Assembly: GCA_030055615.1 (NCBI GenBank)
Contig: JASFYN010000001.1
Coordinates: 1-47,266 of the forward strand
Length of the DNA: 47,266 nt
Reading direction: 5' to 3'
Source of the DNA: Methanothermobacter sp.
GTDB lineage: Archaea > Methanobacteriota > Methanobacteria > Methanobacteriales > DSM-23052
How positions within the stretch are numbered: position 1 is the first letter of the stretch; each line of letters starts with the position of its first letter. Of this stretch, positions 9,077 through 18,848 are shown one piece after another. The notes under the pieces were generated by a model that was not told the DNA's origin, did not search any database, and saw only the letters and a list, made by a program, of their open reading frames with translations. Position numbers and translations under genes: made by a program.

Positions 9077-9504
9077 GAGAGGGCGGAATTTACTCTGTCT
9101 TTTATTATTTCAACTATTCGGGGATCCGCGCCTAGTGGTTCTGTGTAAATTATTTCACCGTTAAATTCGATTTTTTCGGCGTGTTGATGTTCATGGGAAT
9201 GATGGTGTTCTTTTCCATCGTCTATTCCTAGTATGTGTGGTATGTCATATTTTGTGTGCACGCCATGTGCTAGGAATACTGGTGTGACGATTATTTTTCT
9301 AACGCCTTTTTTTGAAAGTTTTTTTACGGCTTCTGGAATAGTTGGTTTTGAAATGTTCATGAAGCCTACTGCAACTGGATATTCTACTTCCTTCTTGTAG
9401 AGTTTAGCGAGTTCTTTTATAACTTTTTCCCCATAGGGTAATCTGCTGCCATGGCCCACGAGCAGGACTCCTATTCTATTTGACTGGTTTGAATTTGAAG
9501 CCAT
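9073..9504 (-). CDS. cfbA: Sirohydrochlorin cobalt/nickel chelatase (CfbA/CbiX small type)
   Basis: A 143-residue small class II chelatase, the homodimeric archaeal type. It inserts cobalt into sirohydrochlorin for corrinoids and nickel for coenzyme F430. The metal-binding histidines are H18 in LLVGHGSR and H80 in FLAHGVHTKYD. An insertion at about 99-108 contains six histidines (HHHSHEHQH), typical of archaeal CbiX-small and thought to hold metal near the active site. The start at 9504 is supported by GGAGTGAT just upstream. The first 29 bases overlap the end of the DUF35 gene in another frame. The window also has cbiH, cbiG, cbiB and a cobT-like gene, so it is rich in tetrapyrrole functions. 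Confidence 0.93.
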   Translation of the reverse strand: MASNSNQSNRIGVLLVGHGSRLPYGEKVIKELAKLYKKEVEYPVAVGFMNISKPTIPEAVKKLSKKGVRKIIVTPVFLAHGVHTKYDIPHILGIDDGKEHHHSHEHQHAEKIEFNGEIIYTEPLGADPRIVEIIKDRVNSALS

Positions 9505-9874
9505 ATGTTATCACTCCGTCTTTTCCTTCTTCTCTTATTTTCCTGAATACCATTTCTACTTCATCCCCTATTTCTATATTTTCAGGTTTGCAGTCAACTA
9601 TTTGTGTGGTTATTTTAACCCCTTCTTCTAATTCAACTATGGCCACCACATATGGTGCTATGTTTTTAAATTCATCACTTGGGGCATGTATCACGGAGTA
9701 ACTGTGTATTTTACCTTTTCCTTTGAATTTTACGTCTTCTAGTCTGCCCTTTCTCCTGCAGTGAGGGCATACTATGCGTTTCGGGAAAAATATCGAACCA
9801 CATTTTAAGCATTTAGAGCCTAGTAGATTATAACGTTGGGGTATATGGCGCCATGTTCTCACGGTTTCTGACAT
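9476..9874 (-). CDS. DUF35 zinc-ribbon/OB-fold protein, likely thiolase-HMG-CoA synthase scaffold
   Basis: A 132-residue protein with an N-terminal rubredoxin-like zinc ribbon (CLKC then CPHCRR) and a C-terminal OB fold beginning near KGKGKIHSYSVIH. In methanogens this family binds acetyl-CoA acetyltransferase and HMG-CoA synthase in one complex that channels acetoacetyl-CoA into the mevalonate pathway. The thiolase and synthase genes are not in this window. An ATG at 9889 is in frame, but the sequence GGAGGTT at 9881-9887 lies within that extension at correct spacing for the ATG at 9874, so the shorter form starting MSETVRTWRH is chosen. It overlaps cfbA by 29 bases. Confidence 0.85.
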   Translation of the reverse strand: MSETVRTWRHIPQRYNLLGSKCLKCGSIFFPKRIVCPHCRRKGRLEDVKFKGKGKIHSYSVIHAPSDEFKNIAPYVVAIVELEEGVKITTQIVDCKPENIEIGDEVEMVFRKIREEGKDGVITYGFKFKPVK

Positions 9875-10067
9875 TTTATGAACCTCCATTTTGCGTTATT
9901 TTGTGGTTTAGAATATTTTTTAGTTTGTATCCATACTGTGGTGGGGTTGTTAAAACCTTTTTTACGTTTTCATGTTATTTAAATTATTCACAGGTAATAC
10001 TTTCTTTTATGATTTGCTAAATTATTATGATAATATTTTTATAATATTATGTATTATAGTATTATCT

Positions 10068-10967
10068 ATGATGAGGGATGAAGGTTATGTTTTGAATGGA
10101 ACGATACTTTTACTTATAATACCAGTTTTTATATTATTTTTCAGTACGTTAACCGTGTTAGATTATGAGAATAAGGTTAATTGCGATTTTTTAAGTTCAA
10201 ACAATGTCATGTCAACATTTAAAGACGTGAAAAGTAATATACCAATTATAACTTTGGAAGTTTTGAATAAAAGTGCCTATGAAGTTATCGAAGAGAACAT
10301 GACAATTATAGACAGTAGCGAATATGTAAAGGAGAAAGTACAGGAAAGAATTAATAAACTCAATTATGATTGCGAGGTTAACTGCACCATAAAAACTATA
10401 ACATCCTATGAAAAGGATCCATTCTATATTGAAGTGAACTCGACAATAACAGTCAAAAAAAGCGATATTAAACATACGGAAAACATTTCACAATTAGTAT
10501 CAGTTGAAGGCTTGCCAGATCCGCTCCCATTTACGAAATGTGATTCAATCTCACACAATCTCACCTGTATAGAATATCATCAAAACCTAGTAGCCTATCT
10601 CAGAGGTGTGGAAAACGGATCATTCTATGAAAACGCTACTTCACCTTTTATTATCAAAAAATGCCCATATGAACCCTATGAAACCCATGGATCAATTCCA
10701 GTCATGGTAGATTGCATCCAAAACGGCTATTATCATGAAAGTAATGATGGGCCTTGTTACCTCTGCCGTTTAGAAGGAAAAGCTACATGCCCCCATCAAG
10801 GCCTAGAGACTTTCATAATCTCTTATGTGTTAAATAATGGCTCTACCATAGCTTCAGTAGATCATGTGATATTCGGTGATTTATATGAAGGCCGACCTTT
10901 TATAATAAATTCTACATACGTGCTTTTTTTGGATGAAGCTCACCAGAAAAAGTATGGGATAAAATGA
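10068..10967 (+). CDS. Pilin-like membrane-anchored extracellular protein (hypothetical), first of a pair
   Basis: A protein of about 299 residues with a short charged N-terminus (MMRDEG) followed by a single hydrophobic stretch of about 20 residues and a large cysteine- and asparagine-containing domain with several N-glycosylation sequons. This layout, Arg/Asp/Glu then Gly then a helix, resembles archaeal type IV pilin-like or pseudopilin subunits. A longer frame begins at 9972, but its first 32 residues are low-complexity and no ribosome-binding site precedes it; AT-rich TTTATAATATTA-like sequence at about 10037-10050 could be the promoter for the shorter form. I do not recognise the family. 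The stop overlaps the start of the next gene (ATGA), whose N-terminus has the same pattern. Confidence 0.6.
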   Translation: MMRDEGYVLNGTILLLIIPVFILFFSTLTVLDYENKVNCDFLSSNNVMSTFKDVKSNIPIITLEVLNKSAYEVIEENMTIIDSSEYVKEKVQERINKLNYDCEVNCTIKTITSYEKDPFYIEVNSTITVKKSDIKHTENISQLVSVEGLPDPLPFTKCDSISHNLTCIEYHQNLVAYLRGVENGSFYENATSPFIIKKCPYEPYETHGSIPVMVDCIQNGYYHESNDGPCYLCRLEGKATCPHQGLETFIISYVLNNGSTIASVDHVIFGDLYEGRPFIINSTYVLFLDEAHQKKYGIK

Positions 10968-11803
10968 AAGAGGAAGGCTTGGTATTCTCAACAGATATGC
11001 TATTATCAATAATCGTCATAATTGTCATGATAGGAGTTTCCAGCGATCTGATGGATATGAACAGAGAAATAACCCATGAAAATTTTCAAAGGTACTATTT
11101 TGAAAGGATAGCAAGCGAAACAACAGAAATATTGATAAATATACCAGGATCTCCAAGTAACTGGGAGACTCTTCCAATTACTAACAATGTGATCCCGGGC
11201 TTATCTACTAATGAAAATTCCAAAATTTTATCTTATGATAAAATATGTAAATTAAGAGATAAGCCAGAACTTCTCAGCAAGGTATTACCACCACAAGTAC
11301 ATGCGAATATAACACTATACCCCAAGAATGAGATAATACCACCCATTATAATTAATGGTGGGGATGGAACACCCCACGAGATATTCATAGTAAACAGGAC
11401 AGTCCAATGTGACTTCTACAAAAAATATGTTATCCTAGAGTTAAATTCGAAATCTAATGGTTGCTATAGGCATGATAAATGGAAATGTAGCTACTTCGAA
11501 GCAACATTCGAAGAAACTGAAAGGAATAATTATTACCTTTTAGCAGATAACCCTCGGATATCATGGATTATAGACGCGCCCGAAAACAAGAGCGATGAAG
11601 AGAATACCTATAAGTCCCCTGTACTCTTAAATAATATGATAAGAAGCCTTTTATCTTCGAATTCTACTGGGATAATCTGGATACATGTAAAAGGTGATGG
11701 GAATGTTCTGATCATTTCAGTGCCTAAAGGATCCGCTGTACCACTTCAACCAGCTTATTTTCAAGTTCAACCATGCGATTTCGTCATGGTAGCATGGATT
11801 TAA
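10964..11803 (+). CDS. Pilin-like membrane-anchored extracellular protein (hypothetical), second of a pair
   Basis: A 279-residue protein starting [20 protein letters not shown]: charged residues, glycine, then one hydrophobic helix, with the rest predicted outside the cell. It contains N-glycosylation sequons and a few cysteines (around 153-180). The motif of charged residues, Gly, Phe/Val, Ser/Thr, Asp and Leu-Leu occurs in archaeal pilin-like proteins of unknown function. It is translationally coupled to the upstream gene through ATGA and so probably acts with it at the cell surface, perhaps as a structural or adhesive pair. No prepilin peptidase or assembly ATPase gene is nearby. Its stop overlaps the convergent transporter gene. 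Confidence 0.65.
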   Translation: MKEEGLVFSTDMLLSIIVIIVMIGVSSDLMDMNREITHENFQRYYFERIASETTEILINIPGSPSNWETLPITNNVIPGLSTNENSKILSYDKICKLRDKPELLSKVLPPQVHANITLYPKNEIIPPIIINGGDGTPHEIFIVNRTVQCDFYKKYVILELNSKSNGCYRHDKWKCSYFEATFEETERNNYYLLADNPRISWIIDAPENKSDEENTYKSPVLLNNMIRSLLSSNSTGIIWIHVKGDGNVLIISVPKGSAVPLQPAYFQVQPCDFVMVAWI

Positions 11804-13125
11804 ACGTTCAAAAATAATATTATCATGAAAACAAGGCAAATATTCGCCATAGGATCCGTTAAACTCGTTGAAAGGGGTACTACAACATTATCAGGGTCTA
11901 GTTCTCTTCGATATGAAAGAGAGTTCAGGTAGAAGCCCAAAATCAAAAGGAAGGGTGTTAAAAGGTAACCTGCAAGCGCGCTTATCAAGATCATCTTATG
12001 AAGTGGAATTGTCGGCAAGCCCAACCCAGCGCTTACAATATTGGCTAAAACCCCTATAACTGGATAAATTATAATGGAAAGTATGATGATTATACCAAAA
12101 TTATAAAGAGCCCCCTTCCTTGGTATCAGTGTTGGAGGTATAATACCTGAATGTAGACCAGATGATAGTCTAGCACCTAATATACTTACTAGGTCTCCAC
12201 TTTCCCCTGAGAATAACGGTACAAGTGCAAGTATACTAGGATTATCTAATATGACAGATAATCTGCTGTTTAGAATGCTACCTGCACTTGTTCCAAAAAT
12301 AGAACAGAGAAGTAGCACTGGGACGCTTTGACTAATTATACCCTTCAAATATTCATCCCCTTTTAACCCTATTAAAAGACCCAATGTTCCCATTAAAATG
12401 AAAAGAAGAAAAAATGTTGATTCTAATATCGTGTTTTTTATTAATTCTAGGAATAGTATGGCCAAAAAAATTGATGGTAATGTGAAAAGGTCTCCTGATG
12501 CCGCTATCAAGGGAGTGGTAATATTATCAGGATCCCATCCGTTTTCATAACTTTTGAGTGCGATCAGAATCGTTGCAGGTAATAAAAAAGTCCCAGAGAT
12601 TACACCACCCATAACTGATATTATTGTGAAATCAACTATTCCCATGTTTTTAAAACTTGAAAGTTCACAGATTATCCAGGCCATAAACCCAAGGAATAAG
12701 GACATTATTATGGTCAAGATTATGGTAGATTCTATGTTATCATTTAAAATTTTAGATTTTTTAAGTTCCGTGGAGAGGGTACCTATATGAAGGTTCGATC
12801 CGAGACGTGAACCTAAAGCCCCGAAAATGTTACCCCGCATCCCTATCGCACCAGGTATAAGGACTATAAGACCTGGATAAGCTTCAAGAAAATGTGTCAT
12901 TTTACCTAGGACTATACCCGCTATGAGGTCGCCGATGGCACATATAAAAAGTGCGAATAGGCTTTCGCCAAGGATCCTTTTTATGCTTTTGATAAAAAAA
13001 TTTATTTTCTTGAAGATTTCGAAGAATTTTATAAAAGCCTTTGAGAACAATATTGAAATGTTAACTAGTATCATGAGCAGGTGATCCATTATAATCTTGA
13101 TTTTCTCTGTTAATTTTTTCATCAT
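11800..13125 (-). CDS. SLC41/MgtE-type divalent cation transporter, duplicated membrane domain
   Basis: A 441-residue membrane protein with about ten predicted helices forming two MgtE-like halves. The first half has [20 protein letters not shown] and [15 protein letters not shown]; the second has [19 protein letters not shown] and [16 protein letters not shown]. The paired DPDN-hydrophobic-P motifs and G-N/D-G-A-R segments are characteristic of SLC41-family magnesium transporters. There are no cytoplasmic CBS or N domains as in bacterial MgtE, so gating must come from elsewhere. The downstream neighbour, read first in the same operon, encodes a PhoU-RCK_C protein that could be the regulator. 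GGTGATCC lies just before the ATGATG start. It overlaps the convergent pilin-like gene tail to tail. Confidence 0.85.
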   Translation of the reverse strand: MMKKLTEKIKIIMDHLLMILVNISILFSKAFIKFFEIFKKINFFIKSIKRILGESLFALFICAIGDLIAGIVLGKMTHFLEAYPGLIVLIPGAIGMRGNIFGALGSRLGSNLHIGTLSTELKKSKILNDNIESTIILTIIMSLFLGFMAWIICELSSFKNMGIVDFTIISVMGGVISGTFLLPATILIALKSYENGWDPDNITTPLIAASGDLFTLPSIFLAILFLELIKNTILESTFFLLFILMGTLGLLIGLKGDEYLKGIISQSVPVLLLCSIFGTSAGSILNSRLSVILDNPSILALVPLFSGESGDLVSILGARLSSGLHSGIIPPTLIPRKGALYNFGIIIILSIIIYPVIGVLANIVSAGLGLPTIPLHKMILISALAGYLLTPFLLILGFYLNSLSYRRELDPDNVVVPLSTSLTDPMANICLVFMIILFLNV

Positions 13126-13154
13126 AGGATCACCTGCAACTTCTCCCCCTGTAT

Positions 13155-13739
13155 CTAAAGTTCATCAAGTGACATTTCATTCTTAGCAAGTTTTCTCAGT
13201 AATTCTGCCCCAGCTTCATTGCCCTTAGCAATAAGGGTATCCCCTTCGGCCAATACTGTGTTCCTGTCAGGCCCATAGATCCATGATTCACCCCTTCTTA
13301 TGGCGATTATCCTCATACCAGTCCTTGTTCCTAAAAGAATCTCCCCTAGTGATTTTCCAGCGAGTTCTGATCCCTCTTCTATGGTTACCCTCACGATTAT
13401 CTCATCAGATTCCTCCATCACCATCTTAAATACCGGATGGGGTTTTATACCCTTCAAAACTAATTCTGCAATGTCCTTGGCGGCGTCAGCTATGTTTTCG
13501 GTGGCTTGCCCCACCTCGAGTAAAGCTGTGAGTTCTTCCGCGTCTTCAACAGATCTTGCAGCGAGGAGGGACTCCTTCTTAATCTCATAATTAAGTCTGT
13601 TCACTTTATTTTCCAATTTTTTAACTTCCTCAGCAGCATCCCTACTATTAAATAAAAGTGCAGAATATGCTAAATCGACCATTAATTCCGAAAGATTTTT
13701 CATTTCAATTAGGATATCCTTAACACTAGCTTTAGACAA
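13155..13739 (-). CDS. PhoU-like plus RCK_C (TrkA-C) regulatory protein
   Basis: A 194-residue soluble protein. Residues 1-100 form a PhoU-like helical bundle (including [20 protein letters not shown] and [14 protein letters not shown]). Residues about 108-185 form a TrkA-C/RCK_C ligand-binding domain with [15 protein letters not shown] and [10 protein letters not shown]. This domain pair is common next to cation transporters in archaea, where it is believed to sense a ligand and control transport. The gene precedes the SLC41-type transporter by 29 bases on the same strand and is very likely co-transcribed with it. A separate role in phosphate control is less likely, since no Pst genes are nearby. 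Confidence 0.85.
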   Translation of the reverse strand: MSKASVKDILIEMKNLSELMVDLAYSALLFNSRDAAEEVKKLENKVNRLNYEIKKESLLAARSVEDAEELTALLEVGQATENIADAAKDIAELVLKGIKPHPVFKMVMEESDEIIVRVTIEEGSELAGKSLGEILLGTRTGMRIIAIRRGESWIYGPDRNTVLAEGDTLIAKGNEAGAELLRKLAKNEMSLDEL

Positions 13740-13749
13740 TTTTTCCCCC

Positions 13750-14814
13750 TCACATTAATCTAGTTTCATTAATGCAATTCCTTCTCAATTTTAAAAGCTC
13801 TTTCTTTTTCTTGTTAAGATCTTCGACCTCTGTGATAATATCATCCAAACTTTTCTTTAAACATTTAACGGTATCTTTTTTATGGATCCATTCACACTCT
13901 TGACAACTCCAAACACCCTTATCTTTTATCCAATAACCACCTGTCGAACCGTCACCACAAGGATAGAACGGACAATAACAGAATGTGCAATCCTGGCCCA
14001 TGAAATGACAAGGATAATATTCACATTCAATATTGGAACCTTCTTGAATCTCTCCATTAATGTACTTTTGATAATATTCGCGCGCGAGTGGGTGGATAAA
14101 GTATTTAAGAGCGTATCCCCGCGGTGTTATCATGTAACCCTCTTTAATGTAAGTTGTAGGATTGCCAATTATTATGGTAGTTGACATGTCCACTTCGTCC
14201 ACATCCAACCTTTGGAGGGTTGTTATCTTGGCTTTTTCACCCTTCACTATCCCCACTGGCGTATCAGAGGGCAGATGCTCCTCGATTATTTTCAAAGCTT
14301 CCATTAACGGCTTTTTCCTTTTTTTGCTTCTTGGGTTATAAAATGCTATTATAAATCCTGCCGTCACCGCATTTTCAACCTTTCTTTTTATCTCGGAAAG
14401 TGGTGTCAAAATGTCACTTAAACTTATGACAGCAAAATCATGTAACGGCGCTCCAAGAAGAGAAGCCGCATGATTTACCGCTGTCACTCCAGGTATCACT
14501 TCAACTTCAATATTGGAATATTTGTCGATTAAATGAAAGAATACATTGGCCATACCATAAATTCCAGGATCTCCTGAGCTTATTAGTGCGACATTTTTTC
14601 CTTCTCTGTGTTTTTTTATTGCGAGCTCTGCCCTTCTAATCTCTTCTCGCATCCCCTTCTCGATGACTTCTTTGTCTTTTATGATATCGCGGATTTTATC
14701 AATATACTTTTTGTAGCCTATTATAACATCAGCATCTTTTATAGCTCTAAAAGCTCTGAATGTCATGTCATCTCTTGTGGGTCCGATGCCAACAATTTTA
14801 ATCAATTTATCCAC
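13750..14814 (-). CDS. cbiH: Cobalt-precorrin-3 C17-methyltransferase with C-terminal cysteine-rich domain
   Basis: A 354-residue protein. Residues 1-235 are a tetrapyrrole SAM-dependent methylase: KIVGIGPTR (6-14), [11 protein letters not shown] (79-89), [17 protein letters not shown] and FYNPRSKKR, the pattern of CbiH/CobJ that methylates C17 with ring contraction in anaerobic corrinoid synthesis. Residues 264-318 form a compact cysteine-rich domain (C264, C269, C276, C279, C281, C286, C304, C307, C318), the 'cysteine-rich small domain' sometimes fused to corrinoid enzymes and probably holding a metal or Fe-S cluster. The end is a lysine-rich coiled coil. It is 10 bases downstream of the PhoU-like gene in the reverse reading sense, all on the minus strand. 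Confidence 0.9.
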   Translation of the reverse strand: MDKLIKIVGIGPTRDDMTFRAFRAIKDADVIIGYKKYIDKIRDIIKDKEVIEKGMREEIRRAELAIKKHREGKNVALISSGDPGIYGMANVFFHLIDKYSNIEVEVIPGVTAVNHAASLLGAPLHDFAVISLSDILTPLSEIKRKVENAVTAGFIIAFYNPRSKKRKKPLMEALKIIEEHLPSDTPVGIVKGEKAKITTLQRLDVDEVDMSTTIIIGNPTTYIKEGYMITPRGYALKYFIHPLAREYYQKYINGEIQEGSNIECEYYPCHFMGQDCTFCYCPFYPCGDGSTGGYWIKDKGVWSCQECEWIHKKDTVKCLKKSLDDIITEVEDLNKKKKELLKLRRNCINETRLM

Positions 14815-14815
14815 C

Positions 14816-15307
14816 CTAATAAATGCGAATAACAGAAAGTATTCTTATTGTCCCTACATCTACTTTGATCTCGTTATCTTCGACTGTTGCAACTGCTGTT
14901 GCTGTTATCATGAACTGTGCTGTTGGTTTTATGACTATTTGACCAGTGGATTCTGTCACATTTTCTCTATAGGCGATTGCTGTAATGTTAACATTCACTC
15001 GCTCATTTTCAAGGTCCTCGAATGTTGTTGCATTGAGTGTTTCTAATTCAACGCCATCTACTTGGGCCTTTTTTTGGAGTGTTTCGGCTACTTCCATCTT
15101 ATTGGTGATGTTAACTATTTCTGGTTTGGGGCCTATTATCTCTTTACCTATTTTGAGATAGGATGAGAGTATATCTAATTGTGTGTTTATTAATTTTTCC
15201 ACGTCAGGTGGTTGGGAAGTAACTAGGGTATATGAGCTTATAACTCCCGCTTCGAAGAATATTATGAATAGTAAGAGGAATAAGAAGAATTTGAGTATCT
15301 TTGACAT
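14816..15307 (-). CDS. Small secreted or membrane-anchored protein (hypothetical)
   Basis: A protein of about 163 residues with an N-terminal hydrophobic segment ([20 protein letters not shown]) that may be an uncleaved anchor or signal peptide; the remainder contains N-glycosylation sequons (NIT, NAT, NVT) and beta-rich sequence and is probably outside the cell. I do not recognise a family. A GTG at 15316 is in frame, but GGGTGAT lies at proper spacing before the ATG at 15307, so the shorter start is preferred. The stop is one base before the cbiH start, suggesting a single transcript with cbiH, though the functional link is unclear. Confidence 0.65.
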   Translation of the reverse strand: MSKILKFFLFLLLFIIFFEAGVISSYTLVTSQPPDVEKLINTQLDILSSYLKIGKEIIGPKPEIVNITNKMEVAETLQKKAQVDGVELETLNATTFEDLENERVNVNITAIAYRENVTESTGQIVIKPTAQFMITATAVATVEDNEIKVDVGTIRILSVIRIY

Positions 15308-15496
15308 TAAAATCACCCTTTAAGTTTTTGCACTTTAAATGCGTACTCTGTGTGAATCTCTATGATTTTTAAAATCTGTATTGTGTGGGGGGTAACTGAT
15401 TTATCATAGTTTTTATCATATATTTTTTAGTGATCTATAAGAAAGTTTCGACTACCTTATGACCTAATATCATAAAATTGTCAAAGATTGGTTATT

Positions 15497-16924
15497 ATGA
15501 GCCGAGATATACTTCTGAGACTTGCAGAGGATGGTTTGCTTGTGCAACCTGAAGCCTATGAAAAGATGAAATTGTTAGAGGAAGAAACTATTCTTAATCT
15601 TATTGAAAATTTAAAAAGCCAGAGGGAGGATGGTGAACTTTTAATTATAACACCTGAAATTCTTAGCATGGATTCTAGCAGTCAAAAAGTAGATTTAGAA
15701 GCCAAAAGGAAAAAGTTTGATTTTAAAATAATTAAGGATACAAGTATGAAATCTTATACAACTGGTGAAATAAAGGATATGGGTGACTACTTTAATAATA
15801 GATATAATAAATTAAAAGAAATATTCTTGGGAAGAAGTGAATTCAGGGATCTGATACCTATTTCAAGCGTTTCACCACGTCATGATGTGGTAACTATAAT
15901 TGGGATGATCCGAGATATTAGAGACACGAAAAATAATCATAAAATAATAGAAATAGAGGATGAAACCGGGGAAATAAACCTTATAGTCTATAAAGAAAAT
16001 CGTAAATTATTTGAGGAAGCTAACAGACTCGTAAGGGACGAGGTTATTGGAGTTAAGGGGAGTTTAAAGGGGAGATTCGTAATACCATCAGAAATAGTCC
16101 ATCCAGGTCTACCTAGGATAGAGGAAAAACCCATGGATTTTTCCACAGTTTTCATTTCAGACACCCATATAGGAAGCTCCACATTCTTAGAGGAATCATT
16201 CAAAAAGTTCATAAAATGGTTAAACTGTGAACTTGGAACCAAAGAACATGTGAAAATAGCAGAAGATGTTAAATATCTTATCATAGCTGGTGATATTGTT
16301 GATGGTATAGGAGTATACCCAAATCAGGAAAAAGAACTCATAATAAAAGATGTGAATGAACAATATGAAGAGGCCGCGAGGCTAATAGGTGAGATAAGGG
16401 ATGATATAAAGATAATAATAGCTCCTGGCAACCACGACGCCTCCAGGATAGCTGAACCACAACCAGCCATACCCAAAGAGTATGCAAAACCATTATACCA
16501 GATAAAAAACATAGAATTCGTAAGCAACCCATCAATAGTGAGCTTAGATGGTGTCAAAGTACTTATATATCATGGTAGAAGCTTTGATGACATGGCAATG
16601 ACCGTTAACCATTTATCACATGAAAAATCACATCTTATAATGGCTGAACTTTTAGAAAAGAGGCACTTAGCCCCAATTTATGGGGAGAGAACACCAATCG
16701 CCTATGAGGTTGAAGACCATCTAGTCATAGATGAAATACCACATATTTTCCATGCAGGACACGTCCATATCAACGCTTACAGAAAATACAAGGGAGTCCA
16801 CCTCATAAATTCAGGGACATTCCAGTCCCAGACTGAATTCCAGAAAATCTATAATATAGTTCCCACATGTGGCCAGGTACCAGTATTACATAGGGGAGAG
16901 ATAAAAGTATTACAATTCAATTAA
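15497..16924 (+). CDS. dp1: DNA polymerase D small subunit (DP1)
   Basis: A protein of about 475 residues, the exonuclease subunit of the euryarchaeal family D replicative polymerase. After an N-terminal helical region and an OB fold (around [14 protein letters not shown]), the C-terminal calcineurin-like phosphoesterase domain shows [41 protein letters not shown] and [10 protein letters not shown], the full set of metal ligands for Mre11-like 3'-5' proofreading. An in-frame TTG at 15488 was not used because ATG at 15497 gives the more usual [15 protein letters not shown] start; no strong ribosome-binding site decides it. The large subunit DP2 is not in the window. It lies about 3.4 kb from the replication origin. 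Confidence 0.95.
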   Translation: MSRDILLRLAEDGLLVQPEAYEKMKLLEEETILNLIENLKSQREDGELLIITPEILSMDSSSQKVDLEAKRKKFDFKIIKDTSMKSYTTGEIKDMGDYFNNRYNKLKEIFLGRSEFRDLIPISSVSPRHDVVTIIGMIRDIRDTKNNHKIIEIEDETGEINLIVYKENRKLFEEANRLVRDEVIGVKGSLKGRFVIPSEIVHPGLPRIEEKPMDFSTVFISDTHIGSSTFLEESFKKFIKWLNCELGTKEHVKIAEDVKYLIIAGDIVDGIGVYPNQEKELIIKDVNEQYEEAARLIGEIRDDIKIIIAPGNHDASRIAEPQPAIPKEYAKPLYQIKNIEFVSNPSIVSLDGVKVLIYHGRSFDDMAMTVNHLSHEKSHLIMAELLEKRHLAPIYGERTPIAYEVEDHLVIDEIPHIFHAGHVHINAYRKYKGVHLINSGTFQSQTEFQKIYNIVPTCGQVPVLHRGEIKVLQFN

Positions 16925-16953
16925 ACCATTCTCCACCTATAAGGGGGTATGAT

Positions 16954-17514
16954 GTGAGAGAAAATATAAAAGAGATGGTTAGAGCAGCCCATTACTTGTA
17001 TAGTAACGGTCTTGTATCAGGGAGCGCAGGTAATATTAGTATCCGCTTAAGTATGGGTGAAATCGCTATAACCCCTACTGGTATTCCCCTTTCACTTGTG
17101 ACAGAAGAAAATGTAGCTATTGTTAGCATGGATGGGAACAGATTATTAGGAGGGGACCCCTCATCTGAGCTATACCTCCACCTTGGAATCTATAAAGTAA
17201 GGGAGGATATAAAAAGTATAGTACATACACATTCACCCTATGCAACCGCCTTCGCTTTCTCAGATAAAAGATTGAAAGGACTTGAAGGTTTCAATGGAGT
17301 AGATTTTGTGGAGGAAGTGACATATCATAGGCCGGGTAGTTTAGAATTGGCTAGAGAATGCGCCGAAAAGATAAAAGAAAGTAAGATTTTAATCTTAAAA
17401 AATCATGGTATTGTCTGTTGTGGTTCAAATCTCCAAGAAGCAATTCAACTTGCAGAGTTTATAGAAGGAAGTGCTAAGACACAATTCTTAGCCTATATAC
17501 TTACTAAAATTTAA
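16954..17514 (+). CDS. fucA: Class II aldolase (fuculose-1-phosphate aldolase type)
   Basis: A 186-residue class II aldolase/adducin-family protein. GNISIRL, PTGIPLS, SSELYLHLGIY (with the catalytic glutamate), VHTHSPYATAFA and KNHGIVCCGS supply the zinc-binding histidines and acid/base residue. Archaeal relatives cleave fuculose 1-phosphate to dihydroxyacetone phosphate and lactaldehyde; in methanogens lactaldehyde can be oxidised to lactate for coenzyme F420. The precise substrate here is inferred. The start is GTG at 16954, preceded by AAGGGGGTATGAT; the ATG two bases earlier runs straight into a stop. It follows the DP1 gene by 29 bases on the same strand. Confidence 0.85.
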   Translation: MRENIKEMVRAAHYLYSNGLVSGSAGNISIRLSMGEIAITPTGIPLSLVTEENVAIVSMDGNRLLGGDPSSELYLHLGIYKVREDIKSIVHTHSPYATAFAFSDKRLKGLEGFNGVDFVEEVTYHRPGSLELARECAEKIKESKILILKNHGIVCCGSNLQEAIQLAEFIEGSAKTQFLAYILTKI

Positions 17515-17525
17515 TTAGAGCATGT

Positions 17526-17774
17526 TCATATTGATTCAAGTTCACTTAAGATTTCCCATATTAGTGTCCTTGCATGTATGGGGATGTTAGGGTCGTTGCT
17601 AATCTCATCAAGTATTGATATAACAGTACTTGCCCGGATGGTTACATCTTCTTCCTCATTTTGTAATATTTCATTCGATTCCTCCGCGGCCCTTCTAATA
17701 TTCCTTGGGACGCTAGTATCCTCCATTATATTCTTTAAAATTTTGGAAACCTTCTCAAAAGTCTTGTCACTCAT
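17526..17774 (-). CDS. UPF0147 family protein
   Basis: An 82-residue all-helical protein matching UPF0147, a small archaeal family of unknown function. Recognisable segments are [18 protein letters not shown] and [20 protein letters not shown]. It is acidic, lacks cysteines and membrane spans, and is of normal family length. An AGGGAGGA ribosome-binding site precedes the ATG. The 3' end is 11 bases from the end of the convergent aldolase gene. The 93 bases upstream, before cbiG ends, are AT-rich and probably carry its own promoter. Confidence 0.9.
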   Translation of the reverse strand: MSDKTFEKVSKILKNIMEDTSVPRNIRRAAEESNEILQNEEEDVTIRASTVISILDEISNDPNIPIHARTLIWEILSELESI

Positions 17775-17867
17775 GTTAAAATCCTCCCTTTCTTTTAAAA
17801 TAAAAATTTTAATAATACTTTTTCTCAGTGGTTTTATTTTGTTTCACACTCTTTAAAAAACTTTTTC

Positions 17868-18848
17868 TCAAGATACAGCTATTGCTATCGCAATCCCATT
17901 ATAAGTTGTTTTTCTTAAAATAAGCCGCGACTTTTTGCCTGCAACATGAAGTGCAGCGGCTTCACACACACTTCCCACACCAAACTTGCCCTCAACGAAA
18001 CTAGACCTTGAATAAGTATCCTCTAACTTCAAATCATCCAAATCCACGAATTCCAATGGCCTTTTCAAGATTTTTGAAGCATTTATTATACCTTTTTCGC
18101 CTTTTTTCATCTCTCCTGTTGCTATGACATCTAACCTTTCAAGTGGAAGATCTAAGAATGATAGAGTCTTTTTTAAACTTTCTATTATCTTTTTTTCATT
18201 GATACCTTTTTTCGTGCCTATACCTGCAACAAGCTTATTAGGTTTTATTAAGATTTCATCTTTATCTAGTATTGCCTTAATGGTTTTATCTTCCCCTCTC
18301 ATTATTATGTAACTCTTCTTGAAAAGCGGATCATCACATAAATATTCTAGGTTTTCAGGGGCCTTGATTATTATTTTTTCACCGTCTAATAATGCCATGT
18401 TAAATTTAACTATTTTATCTGTGTTTTTTATATCCCAATAATATTTTTTTGCAAGTGCATCTATACCCATGTAACCATGGACATCTGTAGATGTTGTGAT
18501 AACTGGCCTCGCGTTTATTAAATTTGCTATTTTTAATGCTAAATCATTTGCTCCCCCTAAATGTCCTGAAATTAAACTTATAACATGCTTTCCAGCATCA
18601 TCCATGACAATAATTGCGGGGTCTTCTTTTTTATCTGATAAGAGTTTGCAGATACTCCTAACCATTATACCAATGGCCATTATACCAATAATCGCATCAT
18701 AATCCTTAAATATTTTTTTGAGAGTTTTTTTAACATTTTTATGGAAAATATCAATTTGAAGTATTCTTGGATCTTGCGAAAGTTTGCTTTTAAGTTGTTT
18801 CGAGATTTCTAAACCGTTTTTTGTCACTGATAAAAGTGCTATTTTCAG
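17868..18848 (-). CDS. cbiG: Cobalt-precorrin-5A hydrolase
   Basis: A CbiG protein (about 326 residues with the start used here) that opens the delta-lactone of cobalt-precorrin-5A and releases acetaldehyde in anaerobic corrinoid synthesis. It shows AIIGIMAIGIMVRSICKLL, DDAGKHVISLISGHLGGAND, TTSTDVHGY, and the C-terminal CbiG domain with AGIGTKKGI and SVCEAAAL. A GTG at 18827 is the first conventional start, but the seven codons before it encode KIALLS, the expected first beta strand. They follow a CTG at 18846-18848 that is 5 bases after GGGGGTG and overlaps the stop of cbiB as CTGA. Initiation at CTG is therefore proposed. Confidence 0.85.
   Translation of the reverse strand: MKIALLSVTKNGLEISKQLKSKLSQDPRILQIDIFHKNVKKTLKKIFKDYDAIIGIMAIGIMVRSICKLLSDKKEDPAIIVMDDAGKHVISLISGHLGGANDLALKIANLINARPVITTSTDVHGYMGIDALAKKYYWDIKNTDKIVKFNMALLDGEKIIIKAPENLEYLCDDPLFKKSYIIMRGEDKTIKAILDKDEILIKPNKLVAGIGTKKGINEKKIIESLKKTLSFLDLPLERLDVIATGEMKKGEKGIINASKILKRPLEFVDLDDLKLEDTYSRSSFVEGKFGVGSVCEAAALHVAGKKSRLILRKTTYNGIAIAIAVS

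Noticed and set aside
9972-10067. N-terminal extension of the first pilin-like protein
   Set aside because: Low-complexity sequence without a ribosome-binding site, overlapping the likely promoter; the start at 10068 gives a sensible N-terminus.
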